Notes: a model not told the origin generated them from the sequence alone. DNA of 7,684 nucleotides from Flemingiibacterium sp045534235 (GCA_045534235.1 JAZSJI010000206.1:1-7684), one strand, 5' to 3'; positions 1-6,910 are shown, counted from the first letter of the stretch. Made by a program: numbers and translations.

Positions 1-90
1 ACAGAGAGACTCAGGACAGGATATCTTATTGTCAAAGTTGTTGAAATAAATATAATCGTTGCCCGAACCCTGCATCTTGGAAAACGGCAT
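1..90 (-). other. dapF: N-terminal part of a DapF (diaminopimelate epimerase) domain at the C-terminus of CarB
   Basis: Residues 1075-1104 of the CarB frame read MPFSKMQGSGNDYIYF followed by NNFDNKISCPESLC. This is the start of the diaminopimelate epimerase fold: E. coli DapF begins MQFSKMHGLGNDF, and the Asn of the GND motif (here N1085) binds substrate. DapF interconverts LL- and meso-diaminopimelate for lysine and peptidoglycan. The linker from the end of CarB is short, about residues 1065-1074. Two in-frame ATGs (109-111 and 88-90) could once have been dapF starts, but neither has a Shine-Dalgarno sequence, unlike most other genes here, and no stop codon separates the parts. Both catalytic cysteines lie beyond the window, so activity of the domain cannot be judged. 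Confidence 0.87.
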
Positions 91-3000
91 CTTTGTCTTT
101 TGGGTGCGCATATTGTTGATGTTGACAAGCTCGGTGTTTCTCTGAGTGTAGCGGCTCTTAAGGCAGTCTGCAACTGCGTTCGCCGTATCGATAGAGGTAA
201 GGCACGGGATAGCACGCTCGACGGTCTTGCGGCGTATCTTAACGCTGTCGCGCGTCGGGATACGTCCCTTTGCCGATGTGGAGATTACGTAGTCGATTCT
301 GCCGGATTCGATAAGCTTGAGGGTGTTGTTCTCGCCCTCGTGGATCTTATCAACTGTCTTTACCTTCATACCGTAGTCCTCGATTATCTTTGCCGTGCCG
401 CGGGTTGCGTACAGCTCAAAGCCGAGGTCGTAGAAGCGCTTTGCGGTTTCGCCGATCTCTGCCTTGTCGGAGTCACGTACAGTGATGAAGATGCCGCCCT
501 GCTTCTTTAATTTGTAACCTGCGCCGACAAGTCCCTTATAGAGTGCTTCCTCACGGGTAGCCGCGAGTCCGAGCACCTCACCGGTAGACTTCATCTCGGG
601 GCCGAGATGGTTGTCGACGTTCATAAGCTTTTCAAACGAGAATACGGGAACCTTGACCGCAACGTACGGTGAGGTCTTATAAAGACCGGTGCCATAGCCC
701 ATATCGGCGAGCTTTTCGCCGAGCATACAGCGAGTTGCGAGGTCTACCATAGGAACGCCTGTAACCTTGCTGATATAGGGGATAGTACGCGACGAGCGCG
801 GATTTACCTCGATTACGTAAAGTCTGTTGTCGACCTTGTTGATAAGGTACTGAATGTTTACAAGGCCCATTATCTTAAGCGAGGTGGAAAGGTTCTTGGT
901 AACCGCGATTATCTCTTCGCGAAGCTTGTCAGTGATGTTCCAAGCGGGATAAACCGCAATGGAGTCGCCCGAGTGGATGCCCGTGCGCTCAACGTGCTCC
1001 ATAATACCGGGAATGAGAATGTCCTCGCCGTCACAGATAGCGTCGACCTCAAGCTCGATACCCATAAGGTACTTGTCAATGAGGACGGGGTTCTCGATGT
1101 TATTTGCGAGGATTATCTTCATATACTCCTTGATGTCGTCCTCGGTGAACGCGATAATCATGTTCTGACCACCAAGAACGTATGAGGGACGCATGAGTAC
1201 GGGATATCCGATCTTCGCCGCAACGGTGAGCGCCTCATCGGTAGTCATTACCGTAAAGCCCTCGGGACGTGCAACGTGATTTGCTTCAAGGAGTGCATCA
1301 AAGCGCTCTCTGTCCTCTGCCGCGTCGATAGAGTCTGCGGACGTGCCGAGGATGTTTACGCCGTGCTCGGACATAAACTTCGTAAGCTTAATAGCCGTCT
1401 GACCGCCAAACGCTACGACTACGCCGTAGGGCTTCTCAGTCTCGATGATGTTCATTACGTCCTCGGGAGTAAGCGGTTCGAAGTAAAGTCTGTCTGCCGT
1501 ATCAAAGTCGGTGGAAACGGTTTCGGGATTGTTGTTTACGATAACAACGTCGTAGCCTGCTTCCTTAAGCGACCATACGCAGTGAACCGACGCGTAGTCG
1601 AACTCGATACCCTGACCGATACGGATAGGACCGGAGCCGAATACGATGACGGTCTTCTTACTCTGATCCTTCTTCTTCTCGATAAACTCTGCGGCTTCGT
1701 TTTCGTCGTCGTAGGTAGAATAGAAGTAGGGGGTGTTTGCGGAAAATTCTGCGGCGCAGGTGTCAACGACCTTGTATACCGCGGACTTGTGCATACCTGC
1801 GGGGAGAGCCTTGCCCGTAAACTCCTCGATAAGCTTGTCGGGGAAGCCGAGAACCTTTGCCTCGTGGTAGAGCTCGTCTGTGAGCGCTTCTGCACCGAGT
1901 CGGCGCTCCATATTGATGAGGTTAAGGAATTTATTTAAGAACCACTCGTCGATCATCGTGATCTCGTGGATGGTGTCAACGCTCGTGCCGCGGCGGAGTG
2001 CCTCATAAACGATGAACAGGCGCTCGTCGTCCACGTTGTGGAGTCTTGCCGCGATGTCCTCGTCGGACAGCTCGCGGTACTTTTTGTGCGAGAGATAATT
2101 CATACCGATCTCGACGCCGCGAACAGCCTTCATCATAGCCTGCTCAAACGACGTGCCGATAGCCATAACCTCGCCCGTTGCCTTCATCTGCGTGCCGAGC
2201 GTACGCTTTGCGTAAACGAACTTGTCGAAGGGCCACTTGGGGAACTTGACTACGATATAGTCGATAGTAGGTTCAAAGCAAGCGTAGGTAGTGCCCGTTA
2301 CTGCGTTGAGAATTTCGGGGAGGGTGTAACCGATAGCGATCTTTGCCGCAACCTTTGCGATCGGGTAACCGGTTGCCTTGGAAGCGAGTGCAGACGAGCG
2401 CGATACACGGGGGTTAACCTCGATAACCGCATACTCCTTGCTCTCGGGATGAAGCGCGAACTGACAGTTACAGCCGCCCTCGATCTGAAGCTCCTGAATA
2501 ATATCGAGAGCCGCACCGCGGAGCATCTGATACTCGTCATCTGAGAGGGTAACTGCAGGAGCAACGACCACGGAGTCACCGGTGTGAACGCCGACGGGGT
2601 CGACGTTTTCCATAGAGCATATCGTGATTACGTTGCCTGCGCTGTCGCGCATAACCTCGAACTCTATCTCTTTCCAGCCCGATACGCACTTTTCAACGAG
2701 TACCTGGTGGATAGGCGAGGCGTTAAGACCGCCGTTGGTGATCTCAATAAATTCATCTTCATTGTAAGCGATACCGCCGCCCGTGCCGCCGAGCGTGAAT
2801 GCGGGGCGAATGATAAGCGGATAGCCGTTTGCGTGCGCAAATTCAAGCGCTGCGGCAAGATCGTTTACAACGAGTGAGGGGATACAAGGCTGACCGATCT
2901 TCATCATGGTGTCCTTGAACATCTGACGGTCCTCTGCTTTGTCGATGGTATCAGGACGCGCGCCGAGGAGCTTTACGCCCATTTTGTCAAGGAAGCCCTC

Positions 3001-3312
3001 CTTGGCAAGCTGCATAGACAGCGTAAGACCGGTCTGACCGCCGAGGGTGGAAAGCAGACTGTCGGGACGCTCCTTTTCGATGATGCGCTTTATCGTGGGA
3101 AGCGTAAGAGGCTCGATATAAACCTCGTCAGCCATTGCGTTGTCGGTCATAATAGTTGCGGGGTTGGAGTTTACGAGAACGACCTCAAGCCCGTCCTCCT
3201 TAAGTGCACGGCAAGCCTGCGTGCCTGCGTAGTCGAATTCGGCTGCCTGACCGATAACGATAGGACCAGAGCCGATGACCATTACCTTTTTTATATCTTT
3301 TCTTAATGGCAT
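1..3312 (-). CDS. carB: Carbamoyl-phosphate synthase large subunit fused in frame to diaminopimelate epimerase (CarB-DapF), 3' end cut by window
   Basis: The CarB part makes carbamoyl phosphate from bicarbonate, ammonia and two ATP for pyrimidine and arginine synthesis. I translated the minus strand from ATG 3312 to position 1: 1104 codons, no stop. The first ATP-grasp half has R129, the RPAFTLGGTGGG loop (169-180), H243 and the EVNPRVSRSS motif (E298, N300). The second half starts near 553 (FGSGPIRIGQG), with RPSYVLGG (708-715), ELEVD (753-757), H780 and EVNPRSSRT (E835, N837). The regulatory MGS-like domain spans about 938-1055, including ATRGTA at 969-974. CarB normally ends near residue 1070 (E. 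coli 1073). Here the frame instead enters a DapF N-terminus at residue 1075 (FSKMQGSGNDY). The start is supported by AGGAGG at 3319-3324 and lies 18 bases after the carA stop. CarB identity is certain; the fusion is directly visible, but the DapF catalytic residues lie outside the window. Confidence 0.96.
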   Translation of the reverse strand, partial: MPLRKDIKKVMVIGSGPIVIGQAAEFDYAGTQACRALKEDGLEVVLVNSNPATIMTDNAMADEVYIEPLTLPTIKRIIEKERPDSLLSTLGGQTGLTLSMQLAKEGFLDKMGVKLLGARPDTIDKAEDRQMFKDTMMKIGQPCIPSLVVNDLAAALEFAHANGYPLIIRPAFTLGGTGGGIAYNEDEFIEITNGGLNASPIHQVLVEKCVSGWKEIEFEVMRDSAGNVITICSMENVDPVGVHTGDSVVVAPAVTLSDDEYQMLRGAALDIIQELQIEGGCNCQFALHPESKEYAVIEVNPRVSRSSALASKATGYPIAKVAAKIAIGYTLPEILNAVTGTTYACFEPTIDYIVVKFPKWPFDKFVYAKRTLGTQMKATGEVMAIGTSFEQAMMKAVRGVEIGMNYLSHKKYRELSDEDIAARLHNVDDERLFIVYEALRRGTSVDTIHEITMIDEWFLNKFLNLINMERRLGAEALTDELYHEAKVLGFPDKLIEEFTGKALPAGMHKSAVYKVVDTCAAEFSANTPYFYSTYDDENEAAEFIEKKKDQSKKTVIVFGSGPIRIGQGIEFDYASVHCVWSLKEAGYDVVIVNNNPETVSTDFDTADRLYFEPLTPEDVMNIIETEKPYGVVVAFGGQTAIKLTKFMSEHGVNILGTSADSIDAAEDRERFDALLEANHVARPEGFTVMTTDEALTVAAKIGYPVLMRPSYVLGGQNMIIAFTEDDIKEYMKIILANNIENPVLIDKYLMGIELEVDAICDGEDILIPGIMEHVERTGIHSGDSIAVYPAWNITDKLREEIIAVTKNLSTSLKIMGLVNIQYLINKVDNRLYVIEVNPRSSRTIPYISKVTGVPMVDLATRCMLGEKLADMGYGTGLYKTSPYVAVKVPVFSFEKLMNVDNHLGPEMKSTGEVLGLAATREEALYKGLVGAGYKLKKQGGIFITVRDSDKAEIGETAKRFYDLGFELYATRGTAKIIEDYGMKVKTVDKIHEGENNTLKLIESGRIDYVISTSAKGRIPTRDSVKIRRKTVERAIPCLTSIDTANAVADCLKSRYTQRNTELVNINNMRTQKTKMPFSKMQGSGNDYIYFNNFDNKISCPESLC

Positions 3313-3318
3313 ATTAAT

Positions 3319-3324
3319 CCTCCT
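3319..3324 (-). promoter_or_regulatory. Ribosome binding site of carB
   Basis: AGGAGG on the minus strand lies six bases before the carB ATG, in the 18-base gap after the carA stop. It fixes the carB start and supports translation of carA and carB from one mRNA. Confidence 0.9.
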
Positions 3325-3330
3325 AACCTC

Positions 3331-4404
3331 TTATTTCATCATACCGATGAATTCGTCGTAAATAAACTCTGTTGCATTCGGGCCGCCTGCATTTCCGATG
3401 CGGAACTGCACTCCAAGCGCCGGAATGTTCTCGTATGCAACGCCCTCGAGCGTGCCGTCATTGCCGTTTTTGTAGGTCGGCTTTATATCAGAGGGAAGCG
3501 TTGCTTCGTCTATGGTGTAGCCCTGATTTTGCGATGTGATGAACACGCGCTTGTCAGAAAGTCTGATAGAGGGCATTCCGCCACGGTGACCGTGGGGGAG
3601 CTTTATACACTTTGCGCCCTGCGAAAGTGCGAGCATCAGGTGGCCAAGGCAAATACCGAGCATCGGCACCTTCTTGTCGGCGAGCTTCTTTATCTCGGCG
3701 ATTATTTCAGGATATTTGCTTGGATCGTCCGGACCGTTCGAAATTACAACGCCGTCCGGATTGTATGCAAGGATATCCTCGGCCTTGGTGAAAGCCGGAA
3801 CTGTAATCACGTCACAGCCGCGGGCATTGAGTGCCTTTGCGATTGCGTCAGTGGCGCCGAGGTCGATGACAGCGACCTTGTGTGCGGCGTTTGCCGCGTT
3901 CACGGTTGAAGGCTCCTTGCAGGTGACATCCGCAACTGTATTCGGTGCGGTGTATGACTTAAGCTCTGCGATAACGCCGTCGAGCTTTTCGGGGAGTGTG
4001 TAGGTTATCTTTGCTCTCATAGAGCCGGCGTTGCGGAGAATACGTGTGAGCTTTCTCGTGTCGATACCTTCGATTCCTACGATCTTATTTTCCTTTAAAA
4101 AAACGCCAAGACTACCTTCGCATCTGAAATTGGAAGGCTCTTGACATAATTCTCTGACAATATAAGCGGCGGGAGCAACACCCTTGCTTTCACATTCGTG
4201 GGAAACAACACCATAATTACCGATAAGAGGGAATGTCTGGACAACGAACTGTCCCTTGTAGCCCTGATCGGTAAGAGTTGCCATATAACCGGTCATAGCA
4301 GTCGTAAATACGGCTTCGCCAAGAATCTCTGCTTCGTATCCGAACGACTTGCCGCAGAAAACAGTGCCGTTTTCAAGTATCAGGTATGTCGGTTTGGTCT
4401 GCAT
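3331..4404 (-). CDS. carA: Carbamoyl-phosphate synthase small subunit (CarA) with a degenerate glutaminase site
   Basis: CarA normally hydrolyses glutamine and channels ammonia to CarB. This 357-residue protein has the usual length. The N-terminal CPSase small-chain domain spans about 1-150 (TFPLIGNYGV at 58-67, GIDTRKLTR at 113-121). A class I glutamine amidotransferase domain follows from about 172 to 355. The nucleophile motif GICLGH is present (C252), as are Gly224 and Leu253 of the oxyanion hole and N293. However, the catalytic HPE motif is RIG (335-337), GHQ is GHL (L256), QNHG is QNQG (Q294), NGPGDP is NGPDDP (D226), and the Ser of TDPSY is Gly48. By comparison with E. coli CarA (S47, G243, C269, Q273, H312, H353, E355), the general base and most of the glutamine pocket are gone. 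The frame is intact, with GGAGG six bases before the ATG and its own promoter. It is the CarA orthologue by sequence and by position before carB; loss of glutaminase activity is inferred. Confidence 0.94.
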   Translation of the reverse strand: MQTKPTYLILENGTVFCGKSFGYEAEILGEAVFTTAMTGYMATLTDQGYKGQFVVQTFPLIGNYGVVSHECESKGVAPAAYIVRELCQEPSNFRCEGSLGVFLKENKIVGIEGIDTRKLTRILRNAGSMRAKITYTLPEKLDGVIAELKSYTAPNTVADVTCKEPSTVNAANAAHKVAVIDLGATDAIAKALNARGCDVITVPAFTKAEDILAYNPDGVVISNGPDDPSKYPEIIAEIKKLADKKVPMLGICLGHLMLALSQGAKCIKLPHGHRGGMPSIRLSDKRVFITSQNQGYTIDEATLPSDIKPTYKNGNDGTLEGVAYENIPALGVQFRIGNAGGPNATEFIYDEFIGMMK

Positions 4405-4410
4405 AATATA

Positions 4411-4415
4411 CCTCC
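4411..4415 (-). promoter_or_regulatory. Ribosome binding site of carA
   Basis: GGAGG on the minus strand lies six bases upstream of the carA ATG at 4404 and confirms that start. Confidence 0.9.
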
Positions 4416-4434
4416 ATTATAATTGTACATATAT

Positions 4435-4465
4435 AATATTATACCATTCACAATATTATACCATT
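4435..4465 (-). repeat. 14-bp direct repeat covering the carAB -10 box and start region
   Basis: The 14-mer AATATTATACCATT on the plus strand occurs twice, at 4435-4448 and 4452-4465, with start points 17 bases apart. On the minus strand each copy contains TATAAT. The upstream copy is the -10 box of the carAB promoter, and the second lies just at or after the predicted transcription start. It could be a second -10 box or a tandem operator half; in such AT-rich DNA a small local duplication is also possible. Confidence 0.75.
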
Positions 4466-4483
4466 TTCGCGCGTTTATGTCAA
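4455..4483 (-). promoter_or_regulatory. Vegetative (sigma-A type) promoter of carAB
   Basis: On the minus strand a perfect -35 TTGACA (4478-4483) and a perfect -10 TATAAT (4455-4460) are separated by exactly 17 bases. The predicted start is near 4448, giving a leader of only about 44 bases before the carA ATG. That is too short for a PyrR-type attenuator, and no terminator-like hairpin is seen in it, so attenuation by uridine nucleotides is not supported here. Confidence 0.9.
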
Positions 4484-4556
4484 GATATTAATATGTATAA
4501 ATATTATACCTGCGACAATAAAATTGTTGTATAAAGGAATTAAATGGGAAAAGAAT

Positions 4557-4587
4557 TAAAAAGCTCGAAGGCATTTGCCTTCGAGCT
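4557..4587 (-). terminator. Intrinsic terminator after the FNT-family gene
   Basis: A perfect 11-bp inverted repeat (AGCTCGAAGGC at 4562-4572 and its complement at 4577-4587) encloses a 4-base loop. On the minus strand it is followed directly by a run of T (4558-4562). It starts six bases after the FNT gene stop. There is no T run on the plus-strand side, so it acts on minus-strand transcripts and isolates the FNT unit from carAB. Confidence 0.93.
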
Positions 4588-4592
4588 GTAGG

Positions 4593-5213
4593 TTACTCTG
4601 CTTTTTCGCCAATGAGCTTTGTAAACGCTGGAATGAGAAGACCACCTATCGAGTTGCCGACAGTCATCACGATGAGGTAAACGAGCGTCTTTAACGTGAA
4701 GCTGCCTGCGAGTGCGAAATAAAACATATTCGCAATACAGTGCTCAAACGAGCAGAGGATGAACACCATTACGGGGAATATGACGAACAGTGCCTTTACC
4801 ATACTGTGCTGCTTTTTATACTGGTCAACGGCGATGAACATACACATACCGCATCCGATAGCGAGAAGAAGAATACTTATAGGATTATCCGAAAGCTTTG
4901 CTTCGACGATGGACTTAACCTTCGGTGCAAGTGTGTCGTATACGCGGGTGAAGCGCACGAGGAGTGCTACGAGGCCGGTACCGATAAGGTTGCCAAGCCA
5001 TATCTCTGCGAGCGTGCCTATGTAGGTCCAATTATTCTCGAGTGCGTATCCGACTTTGCCGGTAAAAAGGTTGAAGCCGAACGCCAGGATAGTCAAAAGA
5101 CCGATGCTGAAGAGCGCGGCACCTACGACCTTGTTTTCGACCGAGAGGTACACAGTACCGCCAAGTCCGATGCAGATGCCTGCGAGGATGGCCAAAAGGA
5201 TTGTTTTTTTCAT
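4593..5213 (-). CDS. Short formate/nitrite transporter (FNT) family channel protein
   Basis: FNT proteins are pentameric inner-membrane channels for small monovalent anions or their acids (formate, nitrite, hydrosulfide, lactate). This 206-residue protein has six predicted membrane segments, about 4-25, 30-51, 62-88, 110-130, 139-168 and 173-197. The family signatures are visible: NLFTGK (48-53) in the second-helix break, GNLIG (74-78), FEHCIANMF (156-164) with the central pore His158, and GNSIGG (186-191). The family is usually about 250-280 residues. The missing part is the N-terminal cytoplasmic helix, since the first membrane helix starts almost at the initiator Met. The start is not miscalled: an in-frame TGA lies at 5223-5225, four codons upstream. 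The Shine-Dalgarno is weak (AGAAAG). The usual conserved Asn in the fourth helix (CNxxV) is Gly122 here. It has its own promoter and terminator. Substrate cannot be assigned from neighbours. Confidence 0.88.
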   Translation of the reverse strand: MKKTILLAILAGICIGLGGTVYLSVENKVVGAALFSIGLLTILAFGFNLFTGKVGYALENNWTYIGTLAEIWLGNLIGTGLVALLVRFTRVYDTLAPKVKSIVEAKLSDNPISILLLAIGCGMCMFIAVDQYKKQHSMVKALFVIFPVMVFILCSFEHCIANMFYFALAGSFTLKTLVYLIVMTVGNSIGGLLIPAFTKLIGEKAE

Positions 5214-5255
5214 AGCTTTGTTTCACTTTCTGAACTTAAGAATTATATTACCTCC

Positions 5256-5284
5256 ATTATATCACAAAATTCGACGATTTGCAA
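5256..5284 (-). promoter_or_regulatory. Vegetative promoter of the FNT-family gene
   Basis: Minus strand: -35 TTGCAA (5279-5284), a 17-base spacer, and a perfect -10 TATAAT (5256-5261). The start point would be near 5249, giving a leader of about 36 bases. The promoter lies between the symporter stop and the FNT start, so the FNT gene can be transcribed alone. Confidence 0.83.
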
Positions 5285-5327
5285 CAGTATTATGCAAAAT
5301 AGGAATATTCTTATTCACAATTTTACA

Positions 5328-6653
5328 TTATTTTTTGCCGAAATAATTGTCAGTTTCGCGCTTTATCTCGCGAGAGGCGAGCATTACGGCGACAAGATTG
5401 ACGGCACACATCGCGCTTATTGTAAGATCGGAGAAGCTCCATACGGTTTCGTTTGACGAAAGAGCGCCGAGTGCTGCACAAAATGAGTATACTGCGAGAT
5501 ATGCGTATTTCGCGTGCCTGCTTTTCGTGAGATAAGCAAGACTTTCCGTGCCGTAATAGAACCAGCACACGATCGTGCAGAAGGCGAACACTGCCACGGA
5601 CGCACACAGTATAAGCTCGGAAAATGGAATAAAGTTTCCGAAGGCGGATGCTGCTGTGAGCATACCGTCAGGCGAAACCGCGATGCCGTGCTTCTCGCCA
5701 ATCAGCACTACAAGAGCGGTCAGCGTACAGATAATTATAGTGTCGATAGCAACCTCACACATTCCCCAAACGCCTTGCGCGGCCGGCGATTTTACCTCGG
5801 CGCTCGCGTGCGCGATAGGTGCTGTGCCGCAGCCTGCTTCGTTCGATACGATGCCGCGTGTCACGCCGATGCGAAGTGCGCGACTCGTTAAAAAGCCGAT
5901 AAGCCCTCCGCCTATCGCGTCAGGCGCGAACGCTCCCGTGATTATATCGACTGTTATCTCGCCGAGGAGTGATGTGTTTGTCAGAATAACGTAAAGCGAC
6001 ATCAGTATGTACACGCCGCTCATCAGCGGTATTAATTTTTCTGTGAGCAAGGCTATCCGAGAAAGACCGCCTGCGGCTACTGTAAACGTGAGTATGCCGA
6101 CGGCTATGGAGCACAGTATGGGCGGTATCCCGAGCGTGTCGCGCATGCTTACCGAGATCGCGTTCGATTGCACGGCACACCCCATTGCAAGTGATGCCGC
6201 AAGGCAAAGCACCGCAAAAAATGCGGCGAAAAATCTTGCAGTGCGCGTACCGTGCTCGGCGATATAGAAATACGCTCCTCCGTGCGGCTTGCCGTGCACG
6301 TCGCGCTTTCTGTGTTGAACGGCGAGCGCTATCTCCGCGTATTTTGTGGGGAGCGCGGCAATGGCGCTGACGAGCATCCAGAATACTGCGCCTGCGCCGC
6401 CTATGGCTATCGCGGAAGCGACACCGGCGATGTTGCCGACGCCGAGCGTACCTGCGAGTGCGATTATCATCGCACGTACGGGCGAGATGCCGTTCGAGTT
6501 GCCGCCGCGCAAGGCTGCGATAGTTTTGTACGGGTGGGTGATAAAAAACGGGCCGAGGCGAAAGAGCAGGTACACGCCGCAGAAAAATACGGCGAGGCAC
6601 AGGCCGGGACCGAACACGTACGTGTTGGCAAAATCGAGAATGGTGTTGAGCAT
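5328..6653 (-). CDS. Sodium:alanine/glycine symporter, AGCS family (AlsT/AgcS-like)
   Basis: A cytoplasmic-membrane secondary transporter that takes up alanine or glycine with Na+ (or H+). The 441-residue length is within the usual 440-490. Family motifs are clear: GTLGVGNIAGVASAIAIGG (68-86), which contributes to the cation and substrate site; GAVFWM (88-93) with TKYAEIALAV (103-112); GGAYFYI (125-131); and RGIVSNEAGCGTAPIAHA (266-283) followed by QGVWGMCEVAIDT (293-305), the second signature. About ten or eleven hydrophobic segments are spread through the protein. The usual GGPGA of the family reads GGAGA here (86-89). The start is supported by GGAGG at 6659-6663, five bases before the ATG. 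It is transcribed divergently from groESL. No convincing terminator follows its stop; the gap to the FNT promoter holds only a GAATATTC palindrome near 5302. Alanine or glycine is the best substrate guess. Confidence 0.95.
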   Translation of the reverse strand: MLNTILDFANTYVFGPGLCLAVFFCGVYLLFRLGPFFITHPYKTIAALRGGNSNGISPVRAMIIALAGTLGVGNIAGVASAIAIGGAGAVFWMLVSAIAALPTKYAEIALAVQHRKRDVHGKPHGGAYFYIAEHGTRTARFFAAFFAVLCLAASLAMGCAVQSNAISVSMRDTLGIPPILCSIAVGILTFTVAAGGLSRIALLTEKLIPLMSGVYILMSLYVILTNTSLLGEITVDIITGAFAPDAIGGGLIGFLTSRALRIGVTRGIVSNEAGCGTAPIAHASAEVKSPAAQGVWGMCEVAIDTIIICTLTALVVLIGEKHGIAVSPDGMLTAASAFGNFIPFSELILCASVAVFAFCTIVCWFYYGTESLAYLTKSRHAKYAYLAVYSFCAALGALSSNETVWSFSDLTISAMCAVNLVAVMLASREIKRETDNYFGKK

Positions 6654-6739
6654 AGCGTCCTCCGTCGAAAAATCGTATCGGTAGTAATATATGAAATTTT
6701 ACGCCGGTAAAGAACGCCCGAAAACGCACAAAATCGCGC

Positions 6740-6767
6740 ATTTTAGCATAATTATATATTATGGAAA
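6740..6767 (-). promoter_or_regulatory. Probable promoter of the symporter gene
   Basis: Minus strand: an extended -10, TGCTAAAAT (TAAAAT at 6740-6745), with a weak -35 TTTCCA (6762-6767) 16 bases upstream. It predicts a leader of about 80 bases. It is weaker than the other promoters in the window, and the surrounding AT-rich DNA offers alternative boxes. Confidence 0.5.
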
Positions 6768-6804
6768 TAAGTTGTAACTAAAGTGTAAACTATAGAAAAA
6801 AGCC

Positions 6805-6833
6805 TTGATTTTTGTATCGGAGGGGTGTACAAT
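6805..6833 (+). promoter_or_regulatory. Vegetative promoter of groESL
   Basis: TTGATT (6805-6810), a 17-base spacer and TACAAT (6828-6833) precede a predicted start near 6840. The CIRCE operator begins only about five bases after that start, the classic arrangement for HrcA repression of groE in Firmicutes. Confidence 0.85.
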
Positions 6834-6844
6834 ATACTCGTACG

Positions 6845-6871
6845 TTAGCACTCGAAGGTCTTGAGTGCTAA
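6845..6871 (+). promoter_or_regulatory. CIRCE operator (HrcA binding site)
   Basis: TTAGCACTC (6845-6853), nine bases, then GAGTGCTAA (6863-6871): an exact match to the CIRCE consensus TTAGCACTC-N9-GAGTGCTAA. HrcA binds it and represses groESL until heat or misfolded protein titrates GroEL. Because it lies in the transcribed leader it may also form a stem in the mRNA. No second operator such as a CtsR box was seen. Confidence 0.98.
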
Positions 6872-6910
6872 AACAAGAAAACAAGCACGTCGAAAGACGG
6901 CTCAAATATT

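Noticed and set aside
88..111. Separate dapF gene starting at an internal ATG (111 or 90) rather than a fusion
   Set aside because: There is no stop codon between the CarB and DapF parts and no Shine-Dalgarno before either ATG, so separate translation is not supported.
1276..1938. Long open frame on the plus strand inside carB (220 codons), and similar ones at 1966-2544 and 100-510
   Set aside because: They lie entirely antisense to a certain CarB coding region with full motif coverage, have no ribosome binding site and resemble no known protein. They result from codon bias.
5250..5255. Strong GGAGGT on the minus strand about 37 bases before the FNT start, as if a longer or different protein began there
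   Set aside because: No ATG, GTG or TTG follows at suitable spacing, the FNT frame meets a TGA at 5223-5225, and the site lies next to the -10 box and so at or before the transcription start.
5295..5327. Possible terminator after the symporter gene (GAATATTC palindrome)
   Set aside because: The stem is short and AT-only at its centre, with no GC-rich arm and no clear T run, so I do not call a terminator.
5920..6741. 273-codon minus-strand frame overlapping the symporter start, very rich in Arg and His
   Set aside because: It is a shifted frame of the GC-rich symporter coding region. The symporter frame has the family motifs and a proper ribosome binding site.
6888..6899. Small CGTC-GAAA-GACG hairpin in the groES leader
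   Set aside because: A four-pair stem with a GNRA-type loop is too short to call a regulatory structure and may be chance; the CIRCE element explains the known control of this leader.
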